This document shows positions 22,401 through 35,547 of a stretch of DNA of 64,000 nt, one piece after another (position 1 is the first letter of the stretch; each line of letters starts with the position of its first letter). Below the pieces are notes generated by a model. The model searched no databases. It saw only the letters and a program-made list of their open reading frames with translations, and had not been told where the DNA came from. The stretch comes from Dactylorhiza incarnata (Eukaryota > Streptophyta > Magnoliopsida > Asparagales > Orchidaceae). Both the position numbers and the translations under genes were made by a program. The stretch lies in contig JAWHQI010001220.1 of NCBI GenBank assembly GCA_033032865.1, positions 37,183 through 101,182 of the forward strand, read 5' to 3'.

Positions 22401-25400
22401 GCAAAACAGAACATAAAGCAGACATACAATATAACGCGAGTACCTAAAGAGAACTCGCGAATACCTACTAATATCTGCAAAGCAGGTCATAAAGCAGGTA
22501 TAAAACAATCTAATACGCGAGTACCTGAATAGAACTCGCGAATACCTGCTAATATCTGCAAAACAGAACATAAAGCAGGTATAAAACAATCCAATATGCG
22601 AGTACCTGAAGAGAACTCGCGAATACCTGCTAATATCTGCAAAACAGAACATAAAGCAGGTATAAAACAATCTAATACGCGAGTACCTGATGAGAACTCG
22701 CGAATACCTGCTAATATCTGCAAAACAGAACATAAAGAAGGTATAAAACAATCCAATACGCGAGTACTTGAAGAGAACTCGCGAATACCTGCTAATATCT
22801 ACAAAACAGAACATAAAGCAGGTATAAAACAATCTAATACGCGAGTACCTGAAGAGAACTCGCGAATACCTGCTAATCTCTGCAAAAACCGAACATAAAG
22901 CAGACATACAATATAACGCGAGTACCTGAAGAGAACTCGCGAATACCTACTAATATCTGCAAAGCAGGTCATAAAGCAGGTATAAAACAATCTAATACGC
23001 GAGTACCTGAAGAGAACTCGCGAATACCTGCTAATATCTGCAAAACAGAACATAAAGCAGGTATAAAACAATCTAATACGCGAGTACCTGATGAGAACTC
23101 GCGAATACCTGCTAATGTCTGCAAAAACAGAACATAAAGCAGGTATAAAACAATCTATTATGCGAGTACCTGATGAGAACTCGCGAATACCTGCTAATAT
23201 CTGCAAAACAGAACATAAAGCAGGTATAAAACAATCCAATACGCGAGTACCTGAAGAGAACTCGCGAATACCTGCTAATATCTGCAAAACAGAACATAAA
23301 GCAGGTATAAAACAATCTAATACGCGAGTACCTGAAGAGAACTCGCGAATACCTGCTAATATCTGCAAAACAGAACATAAAGCAGACATACAATATAACG
23401 CGAGTACCTGAAGAGAACTCGCGAATACCTACTAATATCTGCAAAGCAGGTCATAAAGCAGGTATAAAACAATCTAATATGAGAGTACCTGAAGAGAACT
23501 CGCGAATACCTGCTAATCTCTGCAAAACAGAACATAAAGCAGGTATAAAACATAGCGCGAGTACCTGAAGAGAACTCGCGAATACCTGCTAATCTCTGCA
23601 AAACAGAATATAAAGCAGACATACAATATAACGCGAGTACCTGAAGAGAACTCGCGAATACCTACTAATATCTGCAAAGCAGGTCATAAAGCAGGTATAA
23701 AACAATATAATACGCGAGTACCTGAAGAGAACTCGCGAATACCTGCTAATATCTGCAAAACAGAACATAAAGCAGGTATAAAACAATCTAATACGCGAGT
23801 ACCTGATGAGAACTCGCGAATACCTGCTAATGTCTGCAAAAACAGAACATAAAGCAGGTATAAAACAATCTATTATGCGAGTACCTGATGAGAACTCGCG
23901 AATACCTGCTAATATCTGCAAAACAGAACATAAAGCAGGTATAAAACAATCCAATACGCGAGTACCTGAAGAGAACTCGCGAATACCTGCTAATATCTGC
24001 AAAACAGAACATAAAGCAGGTATAAAACAATCTAATACGCGAGTACCTGAAGAGAACTCGCGAATACCTGCTAATATCTGCAAAACAGAACATAAAGCAG
24101 ACATACAATATAACGCGAGTACCTGAAGAGAACTCGCGAATACCTACTAATATCTGCAAAGCAGGTCATAAAGCAGGTATAAAACAATCTAATATGCGAG
24201 TACCTGAAGAGAACTCGCGAATACCTGCTAATCTCTGCAAAACAGAACATAAAGCAGGTATAAAACATAGCGCGAGTACCTGAAGAGAACTCGCGAATAG
24301 CTGCTAATCTCTGCAAAACAGAATATAAAGCAGGTATAAAATAATCTAATACGCGAGTACCTGAAGAGAACTCGCGAATACCTGCTAATATCTGCAAAAC
24401 AGAACATAAAGCAGGTATAAAACAATCTAATACGCGAGTACCTGAAGAGAACTCGCGAATACCTGCTAATATCTGCAAAACAGAACATAAAGCAGACATA
24501 CAATATAACGCGAGTACCTGAAGAGAACTCGCGAATACCTACTAATATCTGCAAAGCAGGTCATAAAGCAGGTATAAAACAATCTAATACGCGAGTACCT
24601 GAATAGAACTCGCGAATACCTGCTAATATCTGCAAAACAGAACATAAAGCAGGTATAAAACAATCCAATATGCGAGTACCTGAAGAGAACTCGCGAATAC
24701 CTGCTAATATCTGCAAAACAGAACATAAAGCAGGTATAAAACAATCTAATACGCGAGTACCTGATGAGAACTCGCGAATACCTACTAATATCTGCAAAAC
24801 AGAACATAAAGCAGGTATAAAACAATCCAACACGCGAGTACTTCAAGAGAACTCGCGAATACCTGCTAATATCTACAAAACAGAACATAAAGCAGGTATA
24901 AAACAATCTAATACGCGAGTACCTGAATAGAACTCGCGAATACCTGCTAATATCTGCAAAACAGAACATAAAGCAGGTATTAAACAATCTAATACGCGAG
25001 TACCTGATGAGAACTCGCGAATACCTGCTAATGTCTGCAAAAACAGAACATAAAGCAGGTATAAAACAATCTATTATGCGAGTACCTGATGAGAACTCGC
25101 GAATACCTGCTAATATCTGCAAAACAGAACATAAAGCAGGTATAAAACAATCCAATACGCGAGTACCTGAAGAGAACTCGCGAATACCTGCTAATATCTA
25201 CAAAACAGAACATAAAGCAGGTATAAAACAATCTAATACGCGAGTACCTGAATAGAACTCGCGAATACCTGCTAATATCTGCAAAACAGAACATAAAGCA
25301 GGTATAAAACAATCTAATACGCGAGTACCTGAAGAGAACTCGCGAATACCTGCTGATATCTGCAAAACAGAACATAAAACAGACATACAATATAACGCGA

Positions 25401-28400
25401 GTACCTGAAGAGAACTCGCGAATACCTACTAATATCTGCAAAGCAGGTCATAAAGCAGGTATAAAACAATCTAATACGCGAGTACCTGAATAAAACTCGC
25501 GAATACCTGCTAATATCTGCAAAACAGAACATAAAGCAGGTATAAAACAATCCAATATGCGAGTACCTGAAGAGAACTCGCGAATACCTGCTAATATCTA
25601 CAAAACAGAACATAAAGCAGGTATAAAACAATCTAATACGCGAGTACCTGATGAGAACTCGCGAATACCTGCTAATATCTGCAAAACAGAACATAAAGCA
25701 GGTATAAAACAATCCAATACGCGAGTACTTGAAGAGAACTCGCGAATACCTGCTAATATCTACAAAACAGAACATAAAGCAGGTATATAACAATCTAATA
25801 CGCGAGTACCTGAAGAGAACTCGCGAATACCTGCTAATCTCTGCAAAAACAGAACATAAAGCAGACATACAATATAACGCGAGTACCTGAAGAGAACTCG
25901 CGAATACCTACTAATATCTGCAAAGCAGGTCATAAAGTAGGTATAAAACAATCTAATACGCGAGTACCTGAAGAGAACTCGCGAATACCTGCTAATATCT
26001 GCAAAACAGAACATAAAGCAGGTATAAAACAATCTAATACGCGAGTACCTGATGAGAACTCGCGAATACCTGCTAATGTCTGCAAAAACAGAACATAAAG
26101 CAGGTATAAAACAATCTATTATGCGAGTACCTGATGAGAACTCGCGAATACCTGCTAATATCTGCAAAACAGAACATAAAGCAGGTATAAAACAATCCAA
26201 TACGCGAGTACCTGAAGAGAACTCGCGAATACCTGCTAATATCTGCAAAACAGAACATAAAGCAGGTATAAAACAATCTAATACGCGAGTACCTGAAGAG
26301 AACTCGCGAATACCTGCTAATATCTGCAAAACAGAACATAAAGCAGACATACAATATAACGCGAGTACCTGAAGAGAACTCGCGAATACCTACTAATATC
26401 TGCAAAGCAGGTCATAAAGCAGGTATAAAACAATCTAATATGCGAGTACCTGAAGAGAACTCGCGAATACCTGCTAATCTCTGCAAAACAGAACATAAAG
26501 CAGGTATAAAACATAGCGCGAGTACCTGAAGAGAACTCGCGAATACCTGCTAATCTCTGCAAAACAGAATATAAAGCAGGTATAAAATAATCTAATACGC
26601 GAGTACTTGAAGAGAACCCGCGAATACCTGCTAATCTCTGCAAAACAGAACATAAGGCAGGTATGAAATATAACATAACGCGAGTATCTGAAGAGAACTC
26701 GCGAATACCTGCTAATCTCTGCAAAAGAGAACTCAAAGCAGGTATGAAATAATCTAATACGCGAGTACCTGAAGAGAACTCGCGAATACCTGCTAATCTC
26801 TGCAAAAACAGAACATAAAGCAGACATACAATATAACGCGAGTACCTGAAGAGAACTCGCGAATACCTACTAATATCTGCAAAGCAGGTCATAAAGCAGG
26901 TATAAAACAATCTAATACGCGAGTACCTGAAGAGAACTCGCGAATACCTGCTAATATCTGCAAAACAGAACATAAAGCAGGTATAAAACAATCTAATACG
27001 CGAGTACCTGATGAGAACTCGCGAATACCTGCTAATGTCTGCAAAAACAGAACATAAAGCAGGTATAAAACAATCTATTATGCGAGTACCTGATGAGAAC
27101 TCGCGAATACCTGCTAATATCTGCAAAACAAAACATAAAGCAGGTATAAAACAATCCAATACGCGAGTACCTGAAGAGAACTCGCGAATACCTGCTAATA
27201 TCTGCAAAACAGAACATAAAGCAGGTATAAAACAATCTAATACGCGAGTACCTGAAGAGAACTCGCGAATACCTGCTAATATCTGCAAAACAGAACATAA
27301 AGCAGACATACAATATAACGCGAGTACCTGAAGAGAACTCGCGAATACCTACTAATATCTGCAAAGCAGGTCATAAAGCAGGTATAAAACAATCTAATAT
27401 GCGAGTACCTGAAGAGAACTCGCGAATACCTGCTAATCTCTGCAAAACAGAACATAAAGCAGGTATAAAACATAGCGCGAGTACCTGAAGAGAACTCGCG
27501 AATAGCTGCTAATCTCTGCAAAACAGAATATAAAGCAGGTATAAAATAATCTAATACGCGAGTACCTGAAGAGAACTCGCGAATACCTGCTAATATCTGC
27601 AAAACAGAACATAAAGCAGGTATAAAACAATCTAATACGCGAGTACCTGAAGAGAACTCGCGAATACCTGCTAATATCTGCAAAACAGAACATAAAGCAG
27701 AAATACAATATAACGCGAGTACCTGAAGAGAACTCGCGAATACCTACTAATATCTGCAAAGCAGGTCATAAAGCAGGTATAAAACAATCTAATACGCGAG
27801 TACCTGAATAGAACTCGCGAATACCTGCTAATATCTGCAAAACAGAACATAAAGCAGGTATAAAACAATCCAATATGCGAGTACCTGAAGAGAACTCGCG
27901 AATACCTGCTAATATCTGCAAAACAGAACATAAAGCAGGTATAAAACAATCTAATACGCGAGTACCTGATGAGAACTCGCGAATACCTACTAATATCTGC
28001 AAAACAGAACATAAAGCAGGTATAAAACAATCCAACACGCGAGTACTTCAAGAGAACTCGCGAATACCTGCTAATATCTACAAAACAGAACATAAAGCAG
28101 GTATAAAACAATCTAATACGCGAGTACCTGAATAGAACTCGCGAATACCTGCTAATATCTGCAAAACAGAACATAAAGCAGGTATAAAACAATCTAATAC
28201 GCGAGTACCTGATGAGAACTCGCGAATACCTGCTAATGTCTGCAAAAACAGAACATAAAGCAGGTATAAAACAATCTATTATGCGAGTACCTGATGAGAA
28301 CTCGCGAATACCTGCTAATATCTGCAAAACAGAACATAAAGCAGGTATAAAACAATCCAATACGCGAGTACCTGAAGAGAACTCGCGAATACCTGCTAAT

Positions 28401-30994
28401 ATCTACAAAACAGAACATAAAGCAGGTATAAAACAATCTAATACGCGAGTACCTGAATAGAACCCGCGAATACCTGCTAATATCTGCAAAACAGAACATA
28501 AAGCAGGTATAAAACAATCTAATACGCGAGTACCTGAAGAGAACTCGCGAATACCTGCTGATATCTGCAAAACAGAACATAAAGCAGACATACAATATAA
28601 CGCGAGTACCTGAAGAGAACTCGCGAATACCTACTAATATCTGCAAAGCAGGTCATAAAGCAGGTATAAAACAATCTAATACGCGAGTACCTGAATAAAA
28701 CTCGCGAATACCTGCTAATATCTGCAAAACAGAACATAAAGCAGGTATAAAACAATCCAATATGCGAGTACCTGAAGAGAACTCGCGAATACCTGCTAAT
28801 ATCTACAAAACAGAACATAAAGCAGGTATAAAACAATCTAATACGCGAGTACCTGATGAGAACTCGCGAATACCTGCTAATATCTGCAAAACAGAACATA
28901 AAGCAGGTATAAAACAATCCAATACGCGAGTACTTGAAGAGAACTCGCGAATACCTGCTAATATCTACAAAACAGAACATAAAGCAGGTATATAACAATC
29001 TAATACGCGAGTACCTGAAGAGAACTCGCGAATACCTGCTAATCTCTGCAAAAACAGAACATAAAGCAGACATACAATATAACGCGAGTACCTGAAGAGA
29101 ACTCGCGAATACCTACTAATATCTGCAAAGCAGGTCATAAAGTAGGTATAAAACAATCTAATACGCGAGTACCTGAAGAGAACTCGCGAATACCTGCTAA
29201 TATCTGCAAAACAGAACATAAAGCAGGTATAAAACAATCTAATACGCGAGTACCTGATGAGAACTCGCGAATACCTGCTAATGTCTGCAAAAACAGAACA
29301 TAAAGCAGGTATAAAACAATCTATTATGCGAGTACCTGATGGGAACTCACAAATACCTGCTAATATCTGCAAAACAGAACATAAAGCAGGTATAAAACAA
29401 TCCAATACGCGAGTACCTGAAGAGAACTCGCGAATACCTGCTAATATCTGCAAAACAGAACATAAAGCAGGTATAAAACAATCTAATACGCGAGTACCTG
29501 AAGAGAACTCGCGAATACCTGCTAATATCTGCAAAACAGAACATAAAGCAGACATACAATATAACGCGAGTACCTGAAGAGAACTCGCGAATACCTACTA
29601 ATATCTGCAAAGCAGGTCATAAAGCAGGTATAAAACAATCTAATATGCGAGTACCTGAAGAGAACTCGCGAATACCTGCTAATCTCTGCAAAACAGAACA
29701 TAAAGCAGGTATAAAACATAGCGCGAGTACCTGAAGAGAACTCGCGAATACCTGCTAATCTCTGCAAAACAGAATATAAAGCAGGTATAAAATAATCTAA
29801 TACGCGAGTACTTGAAGAGAACCCGCGAATACCTGCTAATCTCTGCAAAACAGAACATAAGGCAGGTATGAAATATAACATAACGCGAGTATCTGAAGAG
29901 AACTCGCGAATACCTGCTAATCTCTGCAAAAGAGAACTCAAAGCAGGTATGAAATAATCTAATACGCGAGTACCTGAAGAGAACTCGCGAATACCTGCTA
30001 ATCTCTGCAAAAACAGAACATAAAGCAGACATACAATATAACGCGAGTACCTGAAGAGAACTCGCGAATACCTACTAATATCTGCAAAGCAGGTCATAAA
30101 GCAGGTATAAAACAATCTAATACGCGAGTACCTGAAGAGAACTCGCGAATACCTGCTAATATCTACAAAACAGAACATAAAGCAGGTATAAAACAATCTA
30201 ATACGCGAGTACCTGATGAGAACTCGCGAATACCTGCTAATGTCTGCAAAAACAGAACATAAAGCAGGTATAAAACAATCTATTATGCGAGTACCTGATG
30301 AGAACTCGCGAATACCTGCTAATATCTGCAAAACAGAACATAAAGCAGGTATAAAACAATCCAATACGCGAGTACCTGAAGAGAACTCGCGAATACCTGC
30401 TAATATCTGCAAAACAGAACATAAAGCAGGTATAAAACAATCTAATACGCGAGTACCTGAAGAGAACTCGCGAATACCTGCTAATATCTGCAAAACAGAA
30501 CATAAAGCAGACATACAATATAACGCGAGTACCTGAAGAGAACTCGCGAATACCTACTAATATCTGCAAAGCAGGTCATAAAGCAGGTATAAAACAATCT
30601 AATATGCGAGTACCTGAAGAGAACTCGCGAATACCTGCTAATCTCTGCAAAACAGAACATAAAGCAGGTATAAAACATAGCGCGAGTACCTGAAGAGAAC
30701 TCGCGAATACCTGCTAATCTCTGCAAAACAGAATATAAAGCAGGTATAAAATAATCTAATACGCGAGTACTTGAAGAGAACCCGCAAATACCTGCTAATC
30801 TCTGCAAAACAGAACATAAAGCAGGTATGAAATATAACATAACGCGAGTATCTGAAGAGAACTCGCGAATACCTGCTAATCTCTGCAAAAGAGAACTCAA
30901 AGCAGGTATGAAATAATCTAATATGCGAGTACCTGAAGAGAACTCGCGAATACCTGCTAATCTCTGCAAAAACAGAACATAAAGCAGGTATAAA
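19428..30994. repeat. 81-bp tandem array inside element C (about 11.6 kb, roughly 145 units)
   Basis: Typical units are 81 bp; those at the left end are about 70-78 bp and more diverged. Each typical unit holds two inverted repeats: CGCGAGT/ACTCGCG around 11 bases, and ATACCTGC/GCAGGTAT around 25 bases. Variant units (for example with GCAGACATACAATATAACG) recur in fixed order, giving a higher-order period of 3205 bp on the right. Since 81 is a multiple of three, long frames stay open on both strands (up to 330 codons at 26317-27309 and 29522-30514). I treat these as by-products. The array fills the place that the antisense genes occupy in A and B. Confidence 0.95.
23620..30705. repeat. 3205-bp higher-order repeat in the 81-bp array (two full copies and part of a third)
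   Basis: Landmark variants recur exactly 3205 bases apart: 23827/27032/30237, 24466/27671, 25314/28519 and 26317/29522. The copies run at about 23620-26824 and 26825-30029, with a third partial copy to about 30705. Boundaries are approximate because neighbouring units are nearly identical. Confidence 0.8.
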
Positions 30995-31612
30995 TGAATT
31001 CATAACTGTTAGTCTTTGCTATTTTACTTACTTGTGGATATTCATATGCGATCTTAGCGTTAATCCTTATAAAACTTCAAATCCTTTATGAAAAACCTCC
31101 AAGGAAAAGAAAAGATATCTCCAAAAGAATAATTGTCCAGTTATCATGAAATGTTGCCTTGACGGTTTATCATTTTAGTTCAAAAGTAGATCCTGATTGG
31201 CTCAGTGAAGGTGAATCGCGGGCTGAAACTGCCAGAGATTATATCTTCATAAGCTCTGATTGTCAAGAGGATTAATAAGTTCATTTCCCGACTATTAGAG
31301 TGAAAGCCTTGACTCGATTATCTCGAGTCGGTAACACTGCCTTGTTGCTTCCTGTAATAGCCCGCTTTCCAGCTTTGAAGCCAGATATATCCCACTTGGC
31401 TAGCCTATTATGCAGCCATTTTTCATAACCTGTAGTACTCTTTCAAACTGACCGTCTTGATAGATGAAACCGCCTGGTCTAAAAGTTTTTCAACTTTTAA
31501 ATGACCAAGTGGGCCAATATTTGTACCTGTTAGATACTGCTTTCTCCAAATGATCAAGGATCATAAGAGAGATAATTTTCCTGTAAGGAAAAAGGAATGG
31601 CTACAGACTCAG
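30995..31612. other. Non-coding spacer of element C between array and stem-loops
   Basis: No gene is seen. The right part (about 31430-31612) resembles the A spacer just before its stem-loops, including a GAAACCGCCTGGTCT motif. The rest is AT-rich and not recognised. Confidence 0.5.
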
Positions 31613-32002
31613 ATGACCAAGTGGGCAGGTGGGCCTAGGCGGCGAACATTGCTTTCCTCAAGTGGTCATAAGAGCTGTAGAAGTAAAGAAAAAGTAAGTA
31701 CAGACCCAGATGACCAAGTGGGCAGGTGGGCCTCGGCGGCGAACATTGCTTTCCTCAAGTGGTCATAAGGGCTGTAAACGACTCAACTGCTCTCTTGCCA
31801 AGGGCTACAAGCCGAGTTGATCAATTGGGCAGGTGGGCCTCGGCGGCGAACATTGCTTTCCTCAGAGAGATCAACTCAGTTGTGGGTCCCAATTAGGCAC
31901 CGTTTCGAGAGTACCTAGGAGTATTCGATTTTCACAGACTATGATGATCAGTTGGGCAGGTGGGCCTCGGCGGCGAACATTGCTTTCCTCAGAAAGATCA
32001 TC
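31613..32002 (-). ncRNA. Four stem-loops downstream of pol in element C
   Basis: Stems are ATGACCA/TGGTCAT (31613-31669), ATGACCA/TGGTCAT (31710-31766), GAGTTGATC/GATCAACTC (31814-31877) and TGATGATC/GATCATCA (31942-32003). Each encloses the same core, GGGCAGGTG...CATTGCTTTCCTCA on the plus strand. Loop sequence is shared while stem sequence differs but stays paired. They would lie in the 3' untranslated RNA of the element. A separate RNA product is not implied. Confidence 0.7.
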
Positions 32003-32352
32003 AAAGCTGTAACTATATCCCTTTCGGGGCACGATAGAGCTGACAATCACCTAGACCTCCCTTGATGCAGGGGTGTGTCAGATATCGGCCGGGATCCAAA
32101 GTTCTGAATACCACCGCAGCGGAATTGGCAAGCTACCACTACACGTGTGCGAAAACTCCCCGCAACACATGGTCTTTGTGGGTTTTACGCTATGACTACA
32201 ATCCGAGGGGGTTCGAGCAGAACTTGGCGATGTCTCCGTGGTTTAGTGAGTTTGATGATAAGTAAAAAGGAATAAACAAGTCACAAGGAAGAGTGTTAGT
32301 ATTGTATCCACTTCATTCGATATCAAAATGCAGACAAATGAGAGCATTATCA
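32003..32352 (-). other. Conserved non-coding tract after pol in element C
   Basis: This matches, with divergence, 39287-39645 of A and 53867-54224 of B. It includes the phrase CACCTAGACCTCCCTTGATG, a small CCCT/AGGG hairpin and a CCC...GGG hairpin near the stem-loops. No reading frame is shared among the three copies, so it looks like conserved untranslated RNA or a control region. Confidence 0.6.
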
Positions 32353-32593
32353 TTAAGGATAGAACCGTTTTGAGATCGTCGCCTCTCCAAGATGTCTTCA
32401 CCATCACATGACTACACTTGTCTAGAGATGATAAGTTCCACTTCTTAACACCTTGATGATAAATGGGCCTGCCTAGTTAGGACTTAATTTCCCAATGGGA
32501 CCTGATCTGGCTGGACGAGGTTCGACTCGGAACAACCTCCCAACAAATTTTGTGTAATAATGGGAAGGATCTTGGTGTTGTCCTGCAAGAAAG
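32353..32593 (-). pseudogene. Remnant of the integrase C-terminus of element C
   Basis: In element direction the frame matches the end of the A polyprotein (GKL.PN.AGPFIIK.L.SG.YHL and final KRFYP). It contains TAG where A has Trp in PNWAGP, a second TAG where A has Gln in HLQTS, and a shifted stretch near the end. It stops at 32353-32355. Upstream sequence is lost, and element A begins at 32599. This shows that C once carried pol and is now non-autonomous. Confidence 0.75.
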
Positions 32594-32598
32594 GTTAG

Positions 32599-33373
32599 TG
32601 TTGAGGCTGAGATCGCTCCTCCGAAGGAAACCGGAGGCTGCGGGTTGTCGGTTACTTTTTAAGTAGAAAAAAGGGAGACCGCTGGCAGCGGTCAAAACCA
32701 GACTTCGCCCGCCGCGGCGAATGCAACTCTTGCGACGGGCTTTCCTTTGATTACAAAAAGAGGTTACAGCGGGCTGCAAGTGCAGGAAAAAAGAAGCCGG
32801 CCGGTCAGACAGTCCGCAAGACGGGAAACTTGAGTCCGCAGCTCAAACAAGCGAGCTCCAAGATTCAAGTGTGCGTGTCTTGTGAACAGTGCCGCCCCCT
32901 ATTTATAGGCTTGGGGGCCTGCCCGAGCGGGCAGGGATAAAATAACCGCCTGCCCGGGTACAGGAGAAACGGGCAGGCGGTGACGGGATACACAAAAAGG
33001 AGAAGTAAATAAGCCGCGCGACTTGGCGGCTTGCCCTTCCGACTTGTCTGACCAGTAGCTAGAGATGAGGAGGCCAAGGCGATGAGACTAGCCGCTCGGG
33101 CTCTGCTATGAAACCGCGGCTTGTTCTTCGACTTTGGACCTTGGCTGCCTCTATTGCATAGGCCGCGCGACTTCCGACTTGAGACCGCGGCTTGTCCTGT
33201 TGGACTTGGGCTCTGATTACCTTTAGTACTTGGAGGCGGCCTGAGTTGTCACAGATCGCCCGGCCTGTGCTAGCCGGAGTCGATAGACCTCGTTTGACCT
33301 GAACCGGGCGACTTAGACCCGCAAACCGCGCGGTCTGGGAGTAACCCTCCTGAAGCGGTTTCCCGGGTAAACA
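32599..33373 (-). repeat. 3' LTR of element A (775 bp)
   Basis: In element direction it runs from TGTTTACCCGGG at 33373 to CCTCAACA at 32599. The TATA box is at 32900-32907. It carries several AARYCGNNCGRYTT palindromes, for example at 33011-33024, 33160-33173 and 33323-33336. The outer border is the duplication GTTAG. Confidence 0.95.
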
Positions 33374-33383
33374 TAATCCCCGC
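33374..33383 (-). other. Polypurine tract of element A
   Basis: The tract reads GCGGGGATTA in element direction, directly before the 3' LTR, and is identical in B and C. Confidence 0.55.
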
Positions 33384-33458
33384 ATATTTTTAAATTTCCG
33401 TGAAGATTTCGAAAATATCAGTGCTAGCCGGAGATCGCGCCGACTTCTCCCTGCTGGT

Positions 33459-33465
33459 TATAAAT
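33459..33465 (+). promoter_or_regulatory. TATA box of antisense gene 1
   Basis: TATAAAT lies 98 bases before the ATG at 33563, on the strand opposite to gag-pol. An ATG at 33464 overlaps this box and so cannot be in the transcript if the box is used, which favours the start at 33563. Confidence 0.6.
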
Positions 33466-33562
33466 GCTCCAGAAGCTTCGACTCTGGCATAACTCTATTG
33501 TTACCACGAGTCACTATTCGCCTGTTGCGGTTAGAACTTTCGGTTTGCTCAACTCGAGAAAG

Positions 33563-35547
33563 ATGGTGAACCTGATGGCTGAACTCGAGCTTCTTGAGAA
33601 GTCCGGAAAGAACCGTGATAGAGACCGCTCGAAAGAGAAGAAGAAGAAGAAGACGAAGCGGCCTGATAAGACGGTAACAATTGCCTTTACGAATAAACCG
33701 ACCGACCTGCCTGTAGGTTTAACAATTGCTTTATCATCTAAACAGGAGGATAGACCGACCGAACTGCTCCCTGAGCCAGCAGTTGTTCCGCCGACTAAGG
33801 ATGGAGCGGGCAGCTCGAACCCGCCCCCAATCTTCTCTGTCCAGGGAAACAACCCGCCTTCTCCGCCGGGTAGGACAGACCTGGAAGCTGCTTCCTCGAA
33901 AGGCGACGGGGATGAGTCCTTCAAGATGGAAGTTACCCCGTCAGGGGTCTTTCATTTGAAGATAAGGGATGAAGCGGGAGAAGCAGTTGACTCCCCCAAG
34001 CCGGACGGTCTGGAGTCTCCTATAATCAATGTTGAGGACAGCCCGGACAAGCCAACTGTCCCGAAGTCGAAGAAAAGGAAGATGGAGGAGTCCGCTGCGG
34101 GCAGGCTCCTCCAAAAAATGAAGAGGCTTAAGTCCAAGAATAAGGCAGCCTCTGGTAAATCGAGAGCGGTCAGGCTGCAGGGCAAATCGCGTGAGAATGA
34201 GGTCTCGGAAGGCCTGGCCACTCCCTCCCCTCAGCCGAACGACCAGTCTCTGGTTGATGCGCATAGTATTTCTGTGAGCGACCTTCTCAAAGACTTTGAT
34301 TCTTTTCAGAAACAGGATGACCAGCTGGGAGCTTCCGCCGAACTGCAGGCTGCCAACCTGCCAGGGGAAAAAAGATCCGCTCTGTCCGAGGATGCGACTA
34401 GCCTTAAGGAGACCATCCTCCCTAAGGTCGCGGCTGCAGAATCCATACCGGCCTCTGTCGATCCCGTGATTGCCGGTCTGCGATTTATGCAGGTGAAGGC
34501 GGAGCGGGTAAGAGATCAGCTCGCCAGGCCGCCCCCGCCGCAGCCCAACCTCTCGCTTCAAGGTAAAAAGGCAGCGGATTTCCATTCCGTTCGTTTTTTC
34601 ATGCCGCGACCTCGAAACAAGTCGCGCGCTGCGTTATTGAATCCATCGCCTAGCTTCTTTCCCTCCGCTACTCAATTCTCTGCTGCTAAGCGGAGGCAAA
34701 GTGAAAGATCGTGGAGAGAACAACGCAGGAAATTCGATACCGAGCTAACAAGGCGACCTGTCCGCCCGAGTTCAATTCAAACCGCCGCGGCTTGTAAGCG
34801 AGGAAAATTTAATGAAAACGGTTTCATGTTGAGCAATTTTTGATTGTTTCTCTTTTTGCAGATGATCGTGATTCCATCCCGGAGTCGGGCGAACTGGTGT
34901 CCTACCTTCCTCCCTTTGAACCACCTCTACTGCGCTCCCCTCTCTCGGATACTCGGATGGAGACCGAGATGTCCCGGCTTCAGAAGAATCTGGAGACGCT
35001 TGCCAAGCAGCTGAGGGCAGTGGAGGAGAGGGAGAAAGTCGCGCAGGACGAGAAAGCCGCGATTCGGGTAGAGCTGGAAACCGAGCGGAGAGAGCGCCGG
35101 GAGAAAGAGAAGGAGCAGCAGGACCAGGTGGCAGCGCTGACCGCCCGGATTGATCGCGGGAAGAAGGAAGTCCGCAAGCTCGAAGATGACTGTGCCTACT
35201 ATAGGGACAAATACCTGCATCTGGCCAAGGAAGCCGGCGGAAGTCGGCGCCCTTTAAACACGGTTGATGAAGGCCGGCGAGGGTCAATCCGCCCGGATGC
35301 AGGGACGAGCTCGTCTCTTCCTGCAGCCGGGACAATCCGCCCAGTTGCTAGTGTTCATGAGTCCGCAGCGAACTTACCTACTCGCACGATTCCTGCGTCG
35401 CGAGTGGAGAGAGACGCCGCGCGGATTCATAGCATGATCAACCGCCTTAATCATAATATGAACCAAATGCAGGGGACTGTCCTTCAGATTGGCGATCATG
35501 TTGCACGGCTTCACAGAGAGGACGAACCGAACGATACCCGCCAGTAA
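33563..35547 (+). CDS. Antisense gene 1 of element A: coiled-coil accessory protein with one intron
   Basis: Two exons, 33563-34562 and 34862-35547, are joined by removing 34563-34861 (CAAG/GTAAAA donor, pyrimidine-rich TTTTTGCAG acceptor). The result is 561 residues. Joining at phase 1 keeps the frame, and the unspliced frame stops inside the intron. The N-terminus has a lysine-rich block (KKKKKTKRPDK) that could be a nuclear signal. The middle is low-complexity and Pro/Ser/Lys-rich. Residues about 366-457 form a long charged coiled coil, followed by a shorter amphipathic segment near the C-terminus. I do not recognise an enzyme domain. Tat-lineage elements such as Grande are known to carry antisense genes in this place. 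A nuclear or RNA/DNA-binding accessory role is a guess. Confidence 0.75.
34563..34861 (+). other. Intron of antisense gene 1 (299 bp)
   Basis: The donor is G/GTAAAA and the acceptor TTTGCAG/AT. The intron is AT-richer near its 3' end and contains stops in the upstream frame. The element B copy keeps the same splice context. Confidence 0.65.

Noticed and set aside
19428..30994. Many long reading frames on both strands of the 81-bp array (up to 330 codons)
   Set aside because: The period is a multiple of three, so any frame without a stop in one unit stays open. Frames overlap on both strands and the peptides are simple repeats.
19428..30994. CRISPR-like appearance (regular repeats with palindromic arms)
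   Set aside because: There are no unique spacers and no cas genes, and the array lies inside an LTR element in plant DNA.
33464..33562. Upstream ATG that would extend antisense gene 1 by 33 codons
   Set aside because: It overlaps the likely TATA box; the ATG at 33563 is preferred, though the choice rests on that box being used.
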